A stretch of DNA of 16,766 nucleotides. It comes from JBLHRE01 sp047625765. Its GTDB lineage: Bacteria; Bacteroidota; Bacteroidia; Flavobacteriales; JBLHRE01. The translations under genes were made by a program, and so were the position numbers. Within the stretch, counting starts at the first letter, position 1; each line of letters opens with the position of its first letter. Below the pieces are notes generated by a model that saw nothing but the letters and a program-made list of their open reading frames with translations, was not told the DNA's origin and made no database searches. Of this stretch, positions 1 to 7,988 are shown piece by piece. The stretch spans positions 1 through 16,766 of the forward strand of contig JBLHRE010000026.1 in assembly GCA_047625765.1 (NCBI GenBank), written 5' to 3'.

Positions 1-732
1 TACTTAGAAGAAGGCATTAGTTGTTATGGTTTAGAAGATGCAAGCATCCGAATTTCAGCAAACGGAGGTGTGGGCGACTTGCAATATAAATTAGGCACAG
101 GGCCCTTCCAACAAGAGACCATCTTTGAAGGACTAGGATCAGGAAAGTATTATATAACAACGATAGACCAGAATGGCTGTTCGGTACAGGACAGTATAGA
201 GATAGCTGAGCCGAATACCTTTGGAATAAATATTACGGACATATGTAATAGCAGTGCCACAGCGCCAAACGGAGCTATAGATTTAGAGGTAAACAATATT
301 ATACCTCCCGTATCTTATTTGTGGGAACATGGGCCAACAACCCAAGATGTTAGTAATCTAAGTCACTTAGAAGACTATATGGTAACCATTACCGATGGTA
401 ATGGTTGTGAAAGAGATTCAACATTTACAATACAAAACTGTATAGGATTGGAAGAAGAGACGACCGATAACAGTCGTATGAAACTTTATCCAAATCCAAT
501 TTCAAAGGGAGGGTTGTTAAGAATTAACTATGTAGTAAAATACGGTAGTTCGGAAAGTATAAAAATACGTGTATTGGATATGCTAGGACAAACCATTAGA
601 ACCGAAACAGTACCAAATACAAACAAGGAACTTATTCATACTATAAGCATCAATCAACTATCAAAAGGGACATATTTTATCCAAATAATGGATGATGAAA
701 CAAGAATTGTAAAACCATTTGTGGTGCAGTAG
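1..732 (+). CDS. SprB-repeat surface protein with T9SS C-terminal domain (3' part)
   Basis: The frame is open from base 1, so this is the C-terminal 243 codons of a longer protein. Two SprB-like repeats are visible. The first runs from about residue 8 to 72 and contains CYG, IRISANGGVGDLQY, a YYITTIDQNGC-type strand and IAEP. The second, more diverged repeat (about 79-146) contains YLWEHG, YMVTITDGNGC and a closing IQNC. These match the repeats of SprB-type gliding adhesins and related large surface proteins. The last ~85 residues form a type A T9SS sorting domain: LYPNP, then LDMLGQ and GTYFIQI, ending KPFVVQ. The protein is therefore expected to be exported by T9SS and anchored or released at the surface. 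An internal GTG at base 70 is not a start, because coding similarity continues upstream of it. A strong terminator follows. The specific role (adhesin or other) cannot be read from this fragment. Confidence 0.9.
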   Translation, partial: YLEEGISCYGLEDASIRISANGGVGDLQYKLGTGPFQQETIFEGLGSGKYYITTIDQNGCSVQDSIEIAEPNTFGINITDICNSSATAPNGAIDLEVNNIIPPVSYLWEHGPTTQDVSNLSHLEDYMVTITDGNGCERDSTFTIQNCIGLEEETTDNSRMKLYPNPISKGGLLRINYVVKYGSSESIKIRVLDMLGQTIRTETVPNTNKELIHTISINQLSKGTYFIQIMDDETRIVKPFVVQ

Positions 733-751
733 AAAGAAGCATGGTTTAAAT

Positions 752-789
752 GAAAGCGCCCGAAAATCAATAGATTTTCGGGCGTTTTC
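752..789 (+). terminator. Rho-independent terminator after the SprB-repeat gene
   Basis: A perfect 12-bp stem (cgcccgaaaatc at 757-768, pairing with 773-784) has a 4-nt loop and flanking A-rich and T-rich arms that extend the pairing. It sits 20 nt after the stop codon. From here to 1040 there is about 250 nt without a gene. I see AT-rich spacer, a weak imperfect hairpin at 955-976, and no convincing promoter. Confidence 0.85.
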
Positions 790-1040
790 ATTAAGGAGCG
801 TTTAAGTCTACTTCAGAAAATAGATTCTCAGTTATTTGATTGAACCTATATTTTAATCCAAAGGATAAAATAATTTGGATTAAAAATAACTGTTTTAACG
901 GACAGAATATCTCATGGGATTATGGCAAACTACAATTACGCTTATAAAAAAAAGTAGCGCTTATGAGTTTAAGTGCTCTGAATATCAATCGTTTATGTTA
1001 CATTTATGTTTTGTATCTAATTCATTTAAATATTATTGAC

Positions 1041-3530
1041 ATGAGAATAAGAATACTATTATTAGCAACTCTTATAGGTTTAGGAGGAGCGGTGGCTGCA
1101 CAAAGAACTTGTAGCACGATGGAGAATTTAGAGCGTTTGGAAAATCAAGATCCGCAAATAACCGAACGCATGCAGGCTGTAGAAGATTACATTCAGCAAT
1201 ACCTCCGTGAAAATCCAAATGCGGCAAATCAAAAATCGACTATTACGATACCTGTCGTTTTTCATGTGGTGTATAACACTAGTGCAGAAAACATTAGTGC
1301 ATCACAAATAAACAGTCAAATTACAGTCTTACAAGATGATTTTAATAAGCAAAACTCAGATTATACAAACACCCCATCGCAATTTGCAAGTTTGGTGGCT
1401 GATGTAGGAATCGAGTTTGTGTTAGCGGATACCGACCCTAATGGGAACGCACATTCCGGGATAACACGGACGTACACTTCTACGGGAACCTTTGCAACCA
1501 ACGATGATGTAAAATACAATAGCAGAGGGGGTAAGAATGCATGGCCTTCTAATGCTTACTTAAATTTCTGGGTTTGCGATCTGGGGCCAGCTTTATTGGG
1601 TTATGCACAATTTCCTGGAGGTCCTGCAGCTACAGATGGTGTGGTATGTCATTATAAATATACAGGAACCAATGGGCAAGCAACAGCTCCTTATAATTTA
1701 GGTAGAACAGCAACACATGAAGTAGGACATTGGTTAAACTTGCGTCACATTTGGGGAGATCAGCCTTGTGGTAATGATCAGGTAAATGACACCCCAACCC
1801 AACTAACGTCTTCTAGTGGTTGTCCAAGTCATCCGCAAAGCTCATGTCTATCTAACGATATGTTTATGAATTATATGGACTATACCAGCGATGCTTGTAT
1901 GTTTATGTTTTCGAATGGACAAAAATCACGAATGTTGGCTTTGTTTGGGCAAAGCGGAGCGCGATCATCGTTTGTGGTTACAGGGTGTAATGCTCCAACT
2001 GGTTTAAGTAGCTCTGCTGTTTGGGAAAATGGCTTTACCTTAAGCTGGTCTTCAGCTGGTGGGGCTTCAACTTATGATGTTCAAACTAGAGTACAAGGCA
2101 CGGGTTCTTGGACGACAAATAACACCAGTTCTACCTCAAAGACCTATACAGGTCTGAGTAGCTCAACGACTTATGAATATCGCGTGCGCACAGATTGTAG
2201 TGGCTCTAACAGTTCGTATGGCAATATAGGTTCGGTTACCACTAGTGCAGCTTCCGCCTGTAGCTCACCTTCTGGTATTAGTAGTTCAAATTATACCACC
2301 TCTAGTTTTGATATTTCATGGACTTCGGTAGGAAGTGCTAATAGTTATGATGTTCAATTGAGAGAACAAGGGACAGGCTCTTGGGCTACTAATAATACAA
2401 ACGATACATCTTATAGTTTTTCGGGGCTAGATGATGGTGCTATTTATGAGTATAGAGTTCGCTCGAAATGTACAGGTTCTAATAGTGCGTATTCAGCAAT
2501 ACATACAGCAACAACAGTTCAAATATGTAATGCCCCTACAGGTGTTTTAAGTTCTAGTGTTAGCACTTCTGGTTTTACAGTATCATGGTCCGCGGCTACA
2601 TATGCGCAAAGTTATAAAGTAGATATAAGAGGAAAAGGACTAACTCCATGGGCTAGTTATACTGCAACAGCTACCTCGTATACTTTTTCTGGCTTGAAAG
2701 ATACTACGGTTTATGAATATAGGATAGCAACTAATTGTACGGGGGTTTCGAGCACTTACACAACAATTAAGGAAGAAACGACACTAAATGATGTTAATTA
2801 TTGTGCTTCTAAAGGTGCGAATTCAGCTTATGAATGGATAGAACAAGTAATAATTGGTAGTTTAAATAATTACAGCGGTAATGATGGTGGGTATGCCGAT
2901 TACACCAATCTTTCTTCACAAGGAGGCCCCGGTGATACTGTGTCTTTTGCTATGAACCCTGGTTTTACTTCTGTACTTCCTTTACTGGAAGACATTCCAG
3001 TTCTCGGAGAACTTCTGACCTTAGAAAATGAGTATCCAGAATACTGGCGTATTTGGATTGATTTTAATGATGATAGTGATTTTTCTGATGCAGGAGAATT
3101 GGTTTTTGATGCAGGAGGAACAAGTGAAGAAAACGTAAATGGCTACTTTATTGTTCCAAGTGGGGTTTCATCTGGTTTAAAACGAATGAGAGTATCTATG
3201 AAATTTGGAAATGCTCCATCATCTTGTGGTACATTTAGTAATGGAGAGGTAGAAGATTACACTTTTGAAGTTGTTCGTGCAGCACGAATGGCACAAAGTC
3301 AAGCGTTAACGATACGACTTTTCCCAAACCCATCGAACAATCAAATTACCTTATCGGGTGTTGCAAATGCTACTGTCTACATTGCAGATATTTCGGGACG
3401 TGTGATGTACCAAAATACTTTGCAAAATGATATTTCAACCATTCAGGTAGCCGAATGGAACTCGGGCATTTATAGTGTCCAAATCACCAAGAATGGTGTA
3501 ACAGAGCGATTGAAATTTGTGGTTGAATAA
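1041..3530 (+). CDS. Secreted M43-family (pappalysin-like) zinc metalloprotease, FN3-GEVED-T9SS
   Basis: The 829-residue product is expected to be an extracellular metalloprotease exported by Sec and T9SS. The start at 1041 is chosen because it begins a clear signal peptide (MRIRILLLATLIGLGGAVAA, then Q). The longer frame from 963 would put 26 hydrophobic residues in front of it. The zinc site is HEVGHWLNLRH at residues 226-236 (metzincin HExxHxxxxxH), with the Met-turn in NYMDY at Met279. Three FN3 repeats, each opening with a Cys (about 316, 407 and 496), follow the protease domain. A GEVED domain runs from about 588 to 755; its signature reads NGEVEDYTFEV, and an inserted Leu/Pro-rich segment (VLPLLEDIPVLGELL) lies inside it. 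The last 70 residues carry LFPNP and GIYSVQI and end FVVE, a type A sorting domain. A terminator follows directly. The family call is strong; the substrate is unknown. Confidence 0.93.
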   Translation: MRIRILLLATLIGLGGAVAAQRTCSTMENLERLENQDPQITERMQAVEDYIQQYLRENPNAANQKSTITIPVVFHVVYNTSAENISASQINSQITVLQDDFNKQNSDYTNTPSQFASLVADVGIEFVLADTDPNGNAHSGITRTYTSTGTFATNDDVKYNSRGGKNAWPSNAYLNFWVCDLGPALLGYAQFPGGPAATDGVVCHYKYTGTNGQATAPYNLGRTATHEVGHWLNLRHIWGDQPCGNDQVNDTPTQLTSSSGCPSHPQSSCLSNDMFMNYMDYTSDACMFMFSNGQKSRMLALFGQSGARSSFVVTGCNAPTGLSSSAVWENGFTLSWSSAGGASTYDVQTRVQGTGSWTTNNTSSTSKTYTGLSSSTTYEYRVRTDCSGSNSSYGNIGSVTTSAASACSSPSGISSSNYTTSSFDISWTSVGSANSYDVQLREQGTGSWATNNTNDTSYSFSGLDDGAIYEYRVRSKCTGSNSAYSAIHTATTVQICNAPTGVLSSSVSTSGFTVSWSAATYAQSYKVDIRGKGLTPWASYTATATSYTFSGLKDTTVYEYRIATNCTGVSSTYTTIKEETTLNDVNYCASKGANSAYEWIEQVIIGSLNNYSGNDGGYADYTNLSSQGGPGDTVSFAMNPGFTSVLPLLEDIPVLGELLTLENEYPEYWRIWIDFNDDSDFSDAGELVFDAGGTSEENVNGYFIVPSGVSSGLKRMRVSMKFGNAPSSCGTFSNGEVEDYTFEVVRAARMAQSQALTIRLFPNPSNNQITLSGVANATVYIADISGRVMYQNTLQNDISTIQVAEWNSGIYSVQITKNGVTERLKFVVE

Positions 3531-3553
3531 AGCAATTCTATTACTAAAACTAG

Positions 3554-3586
3554 AGAGGGTAAGCAGAGCGCTTACCCTCTTTTTTA
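3554..3586 (+). terminator. Rho-independent terminator after the metalloprotease gene
   Basis: A perfect 11-bp stem (agagggtaagc at 3554-3564 with 3570-3580) has a 5-nt loop and is followed by six T. It lies between the convergent metalloprotease gene and the truncated tlpA copy. The T-run favours plus-strand termination. Confidence 0.88.
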
Positions 3587-3606
3587 GGTATATAAAATCT
3601 CAGCGA

Positions 3607-3959
3607 TTACTTCGCCAAAGCTTCTAAAGTCTTTGTCAATTGCTCACCTCTAAGATTTTTGGCAATAATGATTCCGTCTTTGTCTAGTAAGAAGTTGGTA
3701 GGGATAGAGTTAATCTGGTAAGCTCTCCCCGCAGAAGATTGCCACCCTTTCAACTCAGATACTTGGTATTTCCAAGATAATTTGTCTTTTTCAATGGCAT
3801 CCACCCAATCCTTTTTTGCATTAGGTTGCAAAGCTTTACCATTTCTCATCAAACCATCAAAAGAAACAGAATAGATTTCGAATCCTTTGGCATCGATAAA
3901 TTTCGCGCCTTTAAAACGATTGTAAGCAGCAACCACTGCAGGGTTCTCTCTGCGGCATG
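3607..3959 (-). pseudogene. Truncated second copy of TlpA-like thioredoxin (3' two-thirds only)
   Basis: This is a 5'-truncated relative of the intact gene at 8598-9152. The remaining 117 codons match residues 69-184 of that protein with only four amino-acid differences (M/V, K/Q, V/I, D/N), including the cis-Pro segment NSIPTNFLLDKDG. At base level I count about 39 mismatches in 353 aligned positions, so roughly 35 are silent. Similarity ends at 3959, in the codon for the second Cys of the CGPC active site. The signal peptide, the first half of the fold and the first catalytic Cys are gone. The frame upstream gives MT before CRR and no usable secretion signal, so the product would be neither exported nor redox active. 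The silent-heavy divergence shows this copy was a selected, complete gene until its truncation. Immediately beyond 3959 begins a divergent TPM-domain fragment. Confidence 0.9.
3607..3959 (-). repeat. Direct repeat, left copy (tlpA 3' region)
   Basis: This is the left member of a 353-bp direct repeat with 8598-8950 (constant offset 4991, no gaps, about 89% identity by hand). Identity stops exactly at the stop codon on one side and at the CxxC codons on the other. The pair brackets about 4.6 kb that holds every broken gene seen in the window. Confidence 0.88.
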
Positions 3960-4601
3960 TCAACGATTTTGCAAAGGTATTAAGTGCAGGTCAGAAAGCA
4001 GAGCTAGAGCGAACTATGATTGCCTTTAGGCAGAAAAATGGTGTTGAAGTGGCAGTGGTTATTATTAATTCTTTGCAAGGTTATGATGTTGCACAATACA
4101 ACTTCGGATTGGCAGAGCAATGGGGGATTGGTAAAACAGGAGAAGACAATGGAGTGAGTTTTTTGATTGCGATTGATGATCGAAAGATGAATATTTCTAC
4201 TGGTTATGGTTTAGAAGATTTTGTTCCAGATGCTTTAGCTAAAAGAATCATTGAAACGGTGGTTAAGCCAGAGTTTAAGCAAGGAAACTATTTTGCAGGT
4301 ATCAGTAAAGGATTGGAGGCTATTGAAGGATTGGTTATGGGTAAATTTAAAGCAGAGGATTTCCAAGGCAAGAAAAAGAAGAATAAGTGGTTCACTTGGG
4401 TTTGGGTTGGACTATTTATGATTTACCTGATCATTAAAAGACAGTGAAAATAAGGGCTCAGGCGATCTGAATGCAGGAGATGCATTTTGGATTGGCGCAT
4501 TAGGCTCTCGAGGCTTCTCTTCTGGTGGTGGCTTTCGAGGTGGCGGAAGCTCTGGTGGTTTTGGCGGTTTCGGAGGCGGTGGGGCTAGTGGAAGCTGGTA
4601 A
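3959..4601 (+). pseudogene. TPM-domain (YgcG/TPM_phosphatase family) membrane protein, 5'-truncated and frameshifted
   Basis: Reading in frame from 3959 gives VNDFAKVLSAGQKAELERT, the usual start of a mature TPM domain, followed by VAVVII, GVSFLIAIDDRKM, STGYGLEDFVPDALAKRI and FKQGNYFAGI. These are family hallmarks. The signal peptide and start codon are missing; the only in-frame ATG is at 4016, inside the domain. A membrane segment (TWVWVGLFMIYLII) follows, then a stop at 4445-4447. The family's normal ending continues in the next frame: GDAFWIGALGSRGF, a Gly/Ser/Phe-rich tail, and GASGSW with a stop at 4599-4601. Removing one A from the AAAA run at 4436-4439 restores one continuous frame. 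The fragment abuts the truncated tlpA copy head to head and ends at a shared terminator. In other Bacteroidota such genes sit beside lemA, but no lemA is present here. Confidence 0.87.
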
Positions 4602-4611
4602 TGGGGAAATA

Positions 4612-4651
4612 AAACTAAAAAAACCGAAGTTTCCTTCGGTTTTTTTAGTTT
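4612..4651. terminator. Bidirectional Rho-independent terminator
   Basis: A near-perfect palindrome has a ccgaag/cttcgg core (4624-4629 with 4634-4639), a 4-nt loop, and A- and T-tracts on the outer arms. It lies between the convergent TPM remnant (plus) and the protease gene (minus) and can serve both. Confidence 0.88.
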
Positions 4652-4678
4652 AAATGGTTGCGTTAAATACGAGATGCC

Positions 4679-6318
4679 TTATTGCTTTATAAATGAAGTC
4701 GTAAGTGTATTTGTATTATTTATAACCTTGATGTAGTAGATTCCAGGGCTGAGATTTTCAATATTGATAGATGATCCGAAAGACAAAATCCTTTCTTTCA
4801 TTAGTTGCTGACCAAAGTTGTTAAATATAACAACATCGGTTGAAGGACTCAAATCAGCTCCTGATAATTTGTAACTCAATATATGTTGAACAGGATTTGG
4901 ATAAACTTGTAAGCTCAAACCATTTTTTATGGCAAGTTGCTTATCTGGATTTAGATATGTTTCTATATCAAAAGCTACATAATCAGGTAAAGTTACCGAG
5001 GTAATTTCATTGAGCATTCCTCCCATAACCTCAGCTTCGCTATTAGGAGCAGACAATCTATAATTTCCTTGATTTAATTGACAAGGATTGTTGCCTGAGT
5101 TAATCTGCACTGACGCCCCTAAATCGACTTGAAAGCCACTGTCAAAGTTTACATCGTCTCCCGCATTAAAAATATAGTCGGCACCTGCAACAACTCTCAA
5201 ATCACCAGAATTGCTTATGCCATCGCGGGCGGTTAAAGTCAGTTGATTTTGTGGCTGATGCCCGCCAAAATCCCATAGAATACCATCCATGTTTTCTAAA
5301 TTATTTTTACAAGTGATACGTCTAGAGGGAATCCCCCCATAGTCTAATGATATTTTATGATTGGGATTCAGTGCATTACGAACCTTAGAGTGTAGATAGA
5401 AATTTCTAAAATCCCCATAAGTGGTTCCTAATTGGCCACCATTACCACTTTGGTTACACGAGCTTATACTACCTGATAATGCACCAATAACCTTGTAGTT
5501 GTCAGTAAACAAAGGATCTTTAAACAAAGGGGATCCCGAAGATCCAGGTTCTGTGTTACCATACCACCAATAGTTTACCAAAATCCAGGGAATATCTACA
5601 TAGTTGCAAATAACTTCAGTTAGTACTGTACGCCCCATATCCAACCAAATAAAAAGTCGATGATTTTGGTAATAATACGACAACCCACTTCTACAACACT
5701 AGTCATTTACTTCAATACCTGCGTGTTGTTTATTTTTTTGATATCTCCTTTTGGGTGGTGGATGTTATAGCTTTGACCTACTCTAACCCCCAGTATTTGT
5801 TGGGCTGGCAGCCACCCTGCATAAGCTACATTCCATTGTTTTGGTATGGGTGTGAGTATTTTAACCAAAGCCAAGTCGCCATAGGCTTTTTTCTCAATCA
5901 GTTGTAGTTTGGTTTTGTGAACAAAGCGGTATAAGTTATCTATTCCAGGTCTGGAAGTTTCTATGGTATTACTTGCTCCGTGATTATCTTCTGGAGTTGA
6001 ATTGGTGTTTCTATCTGGCGATTGGTAATGGAAGAGTAATGAAACTTCCGAATTGAAATCTTCCCCTTTTAGGCAGTGCCATGCTGTAAGCATATAGTCA
6101 CCCAAATCGTTTTGATGTACATCGCGGTTTAGAAGTACTCCTGTGCATTCTGAACCCATGATTATTTTTATCGTAGCATCAATTATTTTGTCTTGATTGG
6201 GTATTGCCTGTGCATAGACATTTTTATGGCAGGCATTTGATTGTTTCCATGACTGAGCTTGGGATGCTTGCGTTATAATACTCAGGATAATAGTTGAAAT
6301 GAGATTACGTGTTTTCAT
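4679..6318 (-). pseudogene. Lysyl-endopeptidase-like S1 serine protease with T9SS tail, reading frame broken
   Basis: The first part (6318 to 5707) has a signal peptide ending ASQAQ, then CTGVLL, the catalytic His in LTAWHC (about residue 81), the catalytic Asp in YGDLALVKI (about 148) and IHHPKGDIKKI, and stops at TAA 5709-5707. The protein resumes in another frame (open from about 5695): GNTEPGSSGSPLF carries the catalytic Ser, followed by a Bacteroidota stacked-strand segment (GADYIFNAGDDVNF), VYPNP and a type A T9SS domain ending TSFIKQ. All three forward frames of the gene strand carry stops near the break (TAA, a TGA in the third frame, and a TAG ahead of the second part), so no single indel repairs it. 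ATG at 6318 is chosen over the in-frame TTG at 6327 because it lies 1 nt after the upstream stop codon and directly precedes the signal peptide. As read, neither half can form an active enzyme. Sequencing error remains possible. Confidence 0.82.
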
Positions 6319-6319
6319 C

Positions 6320-6913
6320 TTATTCAATATGATAATTAGTAATAGAAAAAGTGTCTTGTTGGATTTCCCAACGGATTAGACCAATTTCAGGAGCGAAATA
6401 GGTGGTGATTGTATCTGCTTCATTTACGCTGCTTGATTTTAGGGTGTTTTTATAGGTGTTGCCCCGAACCGTAATTGAGTCTATTATTTCAGCGGAAAGA
6501 ACATTGTCGATATAGTTAACAAGGAATATTACATCACCTAAAGTTGCTGGGCTTGCTTTCGCAATAATATAAGATTCATCGCACTTAGATCCGTTAGAGT
6601 ATGTGACAGGCACTTCGGGTTCAATCGTTAAAACCTTGGAATGTAATTGGAAAACAATTTGCTCATATTTGGAACATAAGACATTTTTTTTAACTGTTCT
6701 TTTGGAAAAATCGGTAATGTAAATAGAATCAGATTTAGATTGATCTTGGTTACTGTATGTCCACCAATTTCCTTCTTTAAAAACCTTAAAATAAGACTCC
6801 ATTACTTCAGGCAACGGAGTGCAATTGTCATAGTTTCTACATTCGTAGCATGCAGCAGTAAGCATCCAAAAGCTTAAGAATATGAGGCTATATGACTTGG
6901 GTATTATTTTCAT
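6320..6913 (-). CDS. Small lipoprotein of unknown function (intact paralog of its upstream neighbour)
   Basis: The 197-residue protein has a lipoprotein signal ending in LTAAC (lipid-attached Cys about residue 22), so it is expected to be membrane anchored. I do not recognise a named domain. It shares NWWTYSNQDQSKSDSIYI (about 52-69) and an ending with YFAPEIGLIRWE and QQDTFSITN with the gene just upstream (6915-7516), so the two arose by tandem duplication. ATG at 6913 is preferred over TTG at 6922. It follows the stop of the upstream gene by one base, and its own stop precedes the protease ATG by one base. This spacing implies a single transcript with translational coupling. Association with the secreted protease is suggested by layout only. 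Confidence 0.75.
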   Translation of the reverse strand: MKIIPKSYSLIFLSFWMLTAACYECRNYDNCTPLPEVMESYFKVFKEGNWWTYSNQDQSKSDSIYITDFSKRTVKKNVLCSKYEQIVFQLHSKVLTIEPEVPVTYSNGSKCDESYIIAKASPATLGDVIFLVNYIDNVLSAEIIDSITVRGNTYKNTLKSSSVNEADTITTYFAPEIGLIRWEIQQDTFSITNYHIE

Positions 6914-6914
6914 T

Positions 6915-7516
6915 TTATTCAAAATTGAAGTTGGTAATACAGAAAGTGTCTTGTTGGGTTTTCCAGCGGATTAGTCCTAAATCAGGAGCGAAATAGGAGG
7001 TGAAAGGGAATGGATTTGATTGCTTACTAAAACCTCATAAGTGACATTGCCTTGTTGAATCAAGGAATCCAGAATCATAGCAGTAATTTCTAAAGACGGA
7101 TCTAGTCGGTATTCTTCAAAATCGGTATTATATTCTATATCAATACCATTACTGGTAGGTAGTTTTACATACAGATGACTTCTCGAACATTGGTCACTAA
7201 CCGTATAGCTTGCTTCCATGTTTTTTGTTTCAGATTCATTGAGTGAACTATAATGGTTTGCATGAAGTCTAAACGATTTTTGTTCTCGTCTAATGCAATC
7301 ATTTGAACCATTTACAAATTGGTAGAATCCATCTGTATGTTGAGAGATATAGATGCTATCTGTTTTGGTGTTATCTTGGTTGCTATAGGTCCACCAGCTG
7401 CCTGTTTTGTAGCGCTCCAAAGTTTGTGGGAGAGCGCAAATGTCAGTGGTCTCACATTTTTTATCACAAGAGGCAACAAGGCATGTTATAATTAAAAAGG
7501 GATACTGTTTTTTCAT
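6915..7516 (-). pseudogene. Small lipoprotein, tandem paralog, frameshifted near its 3' end
   Basis: It starts with MKKQYPFLIITCLVASC (lipobox LVASC, Cys17), then SWWTYSNQDNTKTDSIYI, as in its neighbour. The uninterrupted frame ends at 6977 with an unrelated tail (HSLSPPISLLI). The expected ending lies in another frame: FTSYFAPDLGLIRW, then QQDTFCITNFNFE and TAA at 6917-6915. Adding one base, or removing two, between about 7010 and 7036 would restore a ~200-residue protein matching the paralog. Without repair the last ~33 residues are replaced. It may still give a partly folded lipoprotein, so calling it dead is an inference. Function unknown. Confidence 0.75.
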
Positions 7517-7546
7517 TTTATAGCTTATTTACGGGAGCTATTTTAA

Positions 7547-7984
7547 TTATTTAATAAGTTCAAAGTAGCTGCTGGTTTGTGTTATGCCATTTAGGTCATA
7601 ACTTGATAATACCATATAATCGTCACTTGATAAAAAACAAGAGTTGCATGTTTCAGAATCCGTTTTTATGTTGGTGATTTCATAATAATCCTCCGTTTTA
7701 GTGAAAAATAAGGTATAGTCATTTTCGTGTGTAAATGGTATCGGCACATAAAGTGTCAAGCCTTCGTTGTCGATACTTATGTCATTTGCACTTGTATATT
7801 GACTGTCAATACGGCTGGAGAAATTACTTCCTTTTGTATAGGAACGAATAAGGATGCTGTCTGTGTCAATTGAGTTGAAATTAATCAATTTAATAGCATT
7901 AAGATCAAAGACATTGAGGCAGTCTTTTTGAGTACAGCAAGCAGTCAAAACAAGGCTTATTAATATGGTAGATACTATTCTCAT
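7547..7984 (-). CDS. Small putative lipoprotein of unknown function
   Basis: This 145-residue protein begins MRIVSTILISLVLTACC, a lipoprotein signal with its lipobox at LTAC (Cys16). The rest is a polar, beta-rich-looking chain with an SETCNSCF cysteine pair near residues 112-116. I recognise no family. It differs from the two lipoproteins downstream (no WWTYSNQD motif) but shares strand and spacing (30 nt to the next gene), so it probably heads the same transcript leading to the protease. No clear promoter is visible upstream; the region there holds a gene remnant. Confidence 0.65.
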   Translation of the reverse strand: MRIVSTILISLVLTACCTQKDCLNVFDLNAIKLINFNSIDTDSILIRSYTKGSNFSSRIDSQYTSANDISIDNEGLTLYVPIPFTHENDYTLFFTKTEDYYEITNIKTDSETCNSCFLSSDDYMVLSSYDLNGITQTSSYFELIK

Positions 7985-7988
7985 TACA

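Noticed and set aside
70..732. Separate short gene beginning at GTG 70
   Set aside because: SprB-repeat coding similarity continues upstream in the same frame to base 1, so it is a fragment of a larger gene.
963..1040. Longer start for the metalloprotease at ATG 963
   Set aside because: It would bury a clear signal peptide that begins at 1041 behind 26 extra residues.
1716..1748. Asn instead of Gly in the HExxHxxGxxH zinc motif as a sign of an inactive protease
   Set aside because: All three zinc His and the Glu are present, and as far as I recall HEVGHWLNLRH occurs in other Bacteroidota M43 proteins.
3826..4029. Plus-strand frame opposite the truncated tlpA copy
   Set aside because: It mirrors coding sequence on the other strand and shows no family motif; the same shadow exists opposite the intact tlpA.
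5660..5760. Programmed frameshift in the serine protease
   Set aside because: No slippery heptamer with a downstream structure is seen at the join, and stops in all frames block any single shift.
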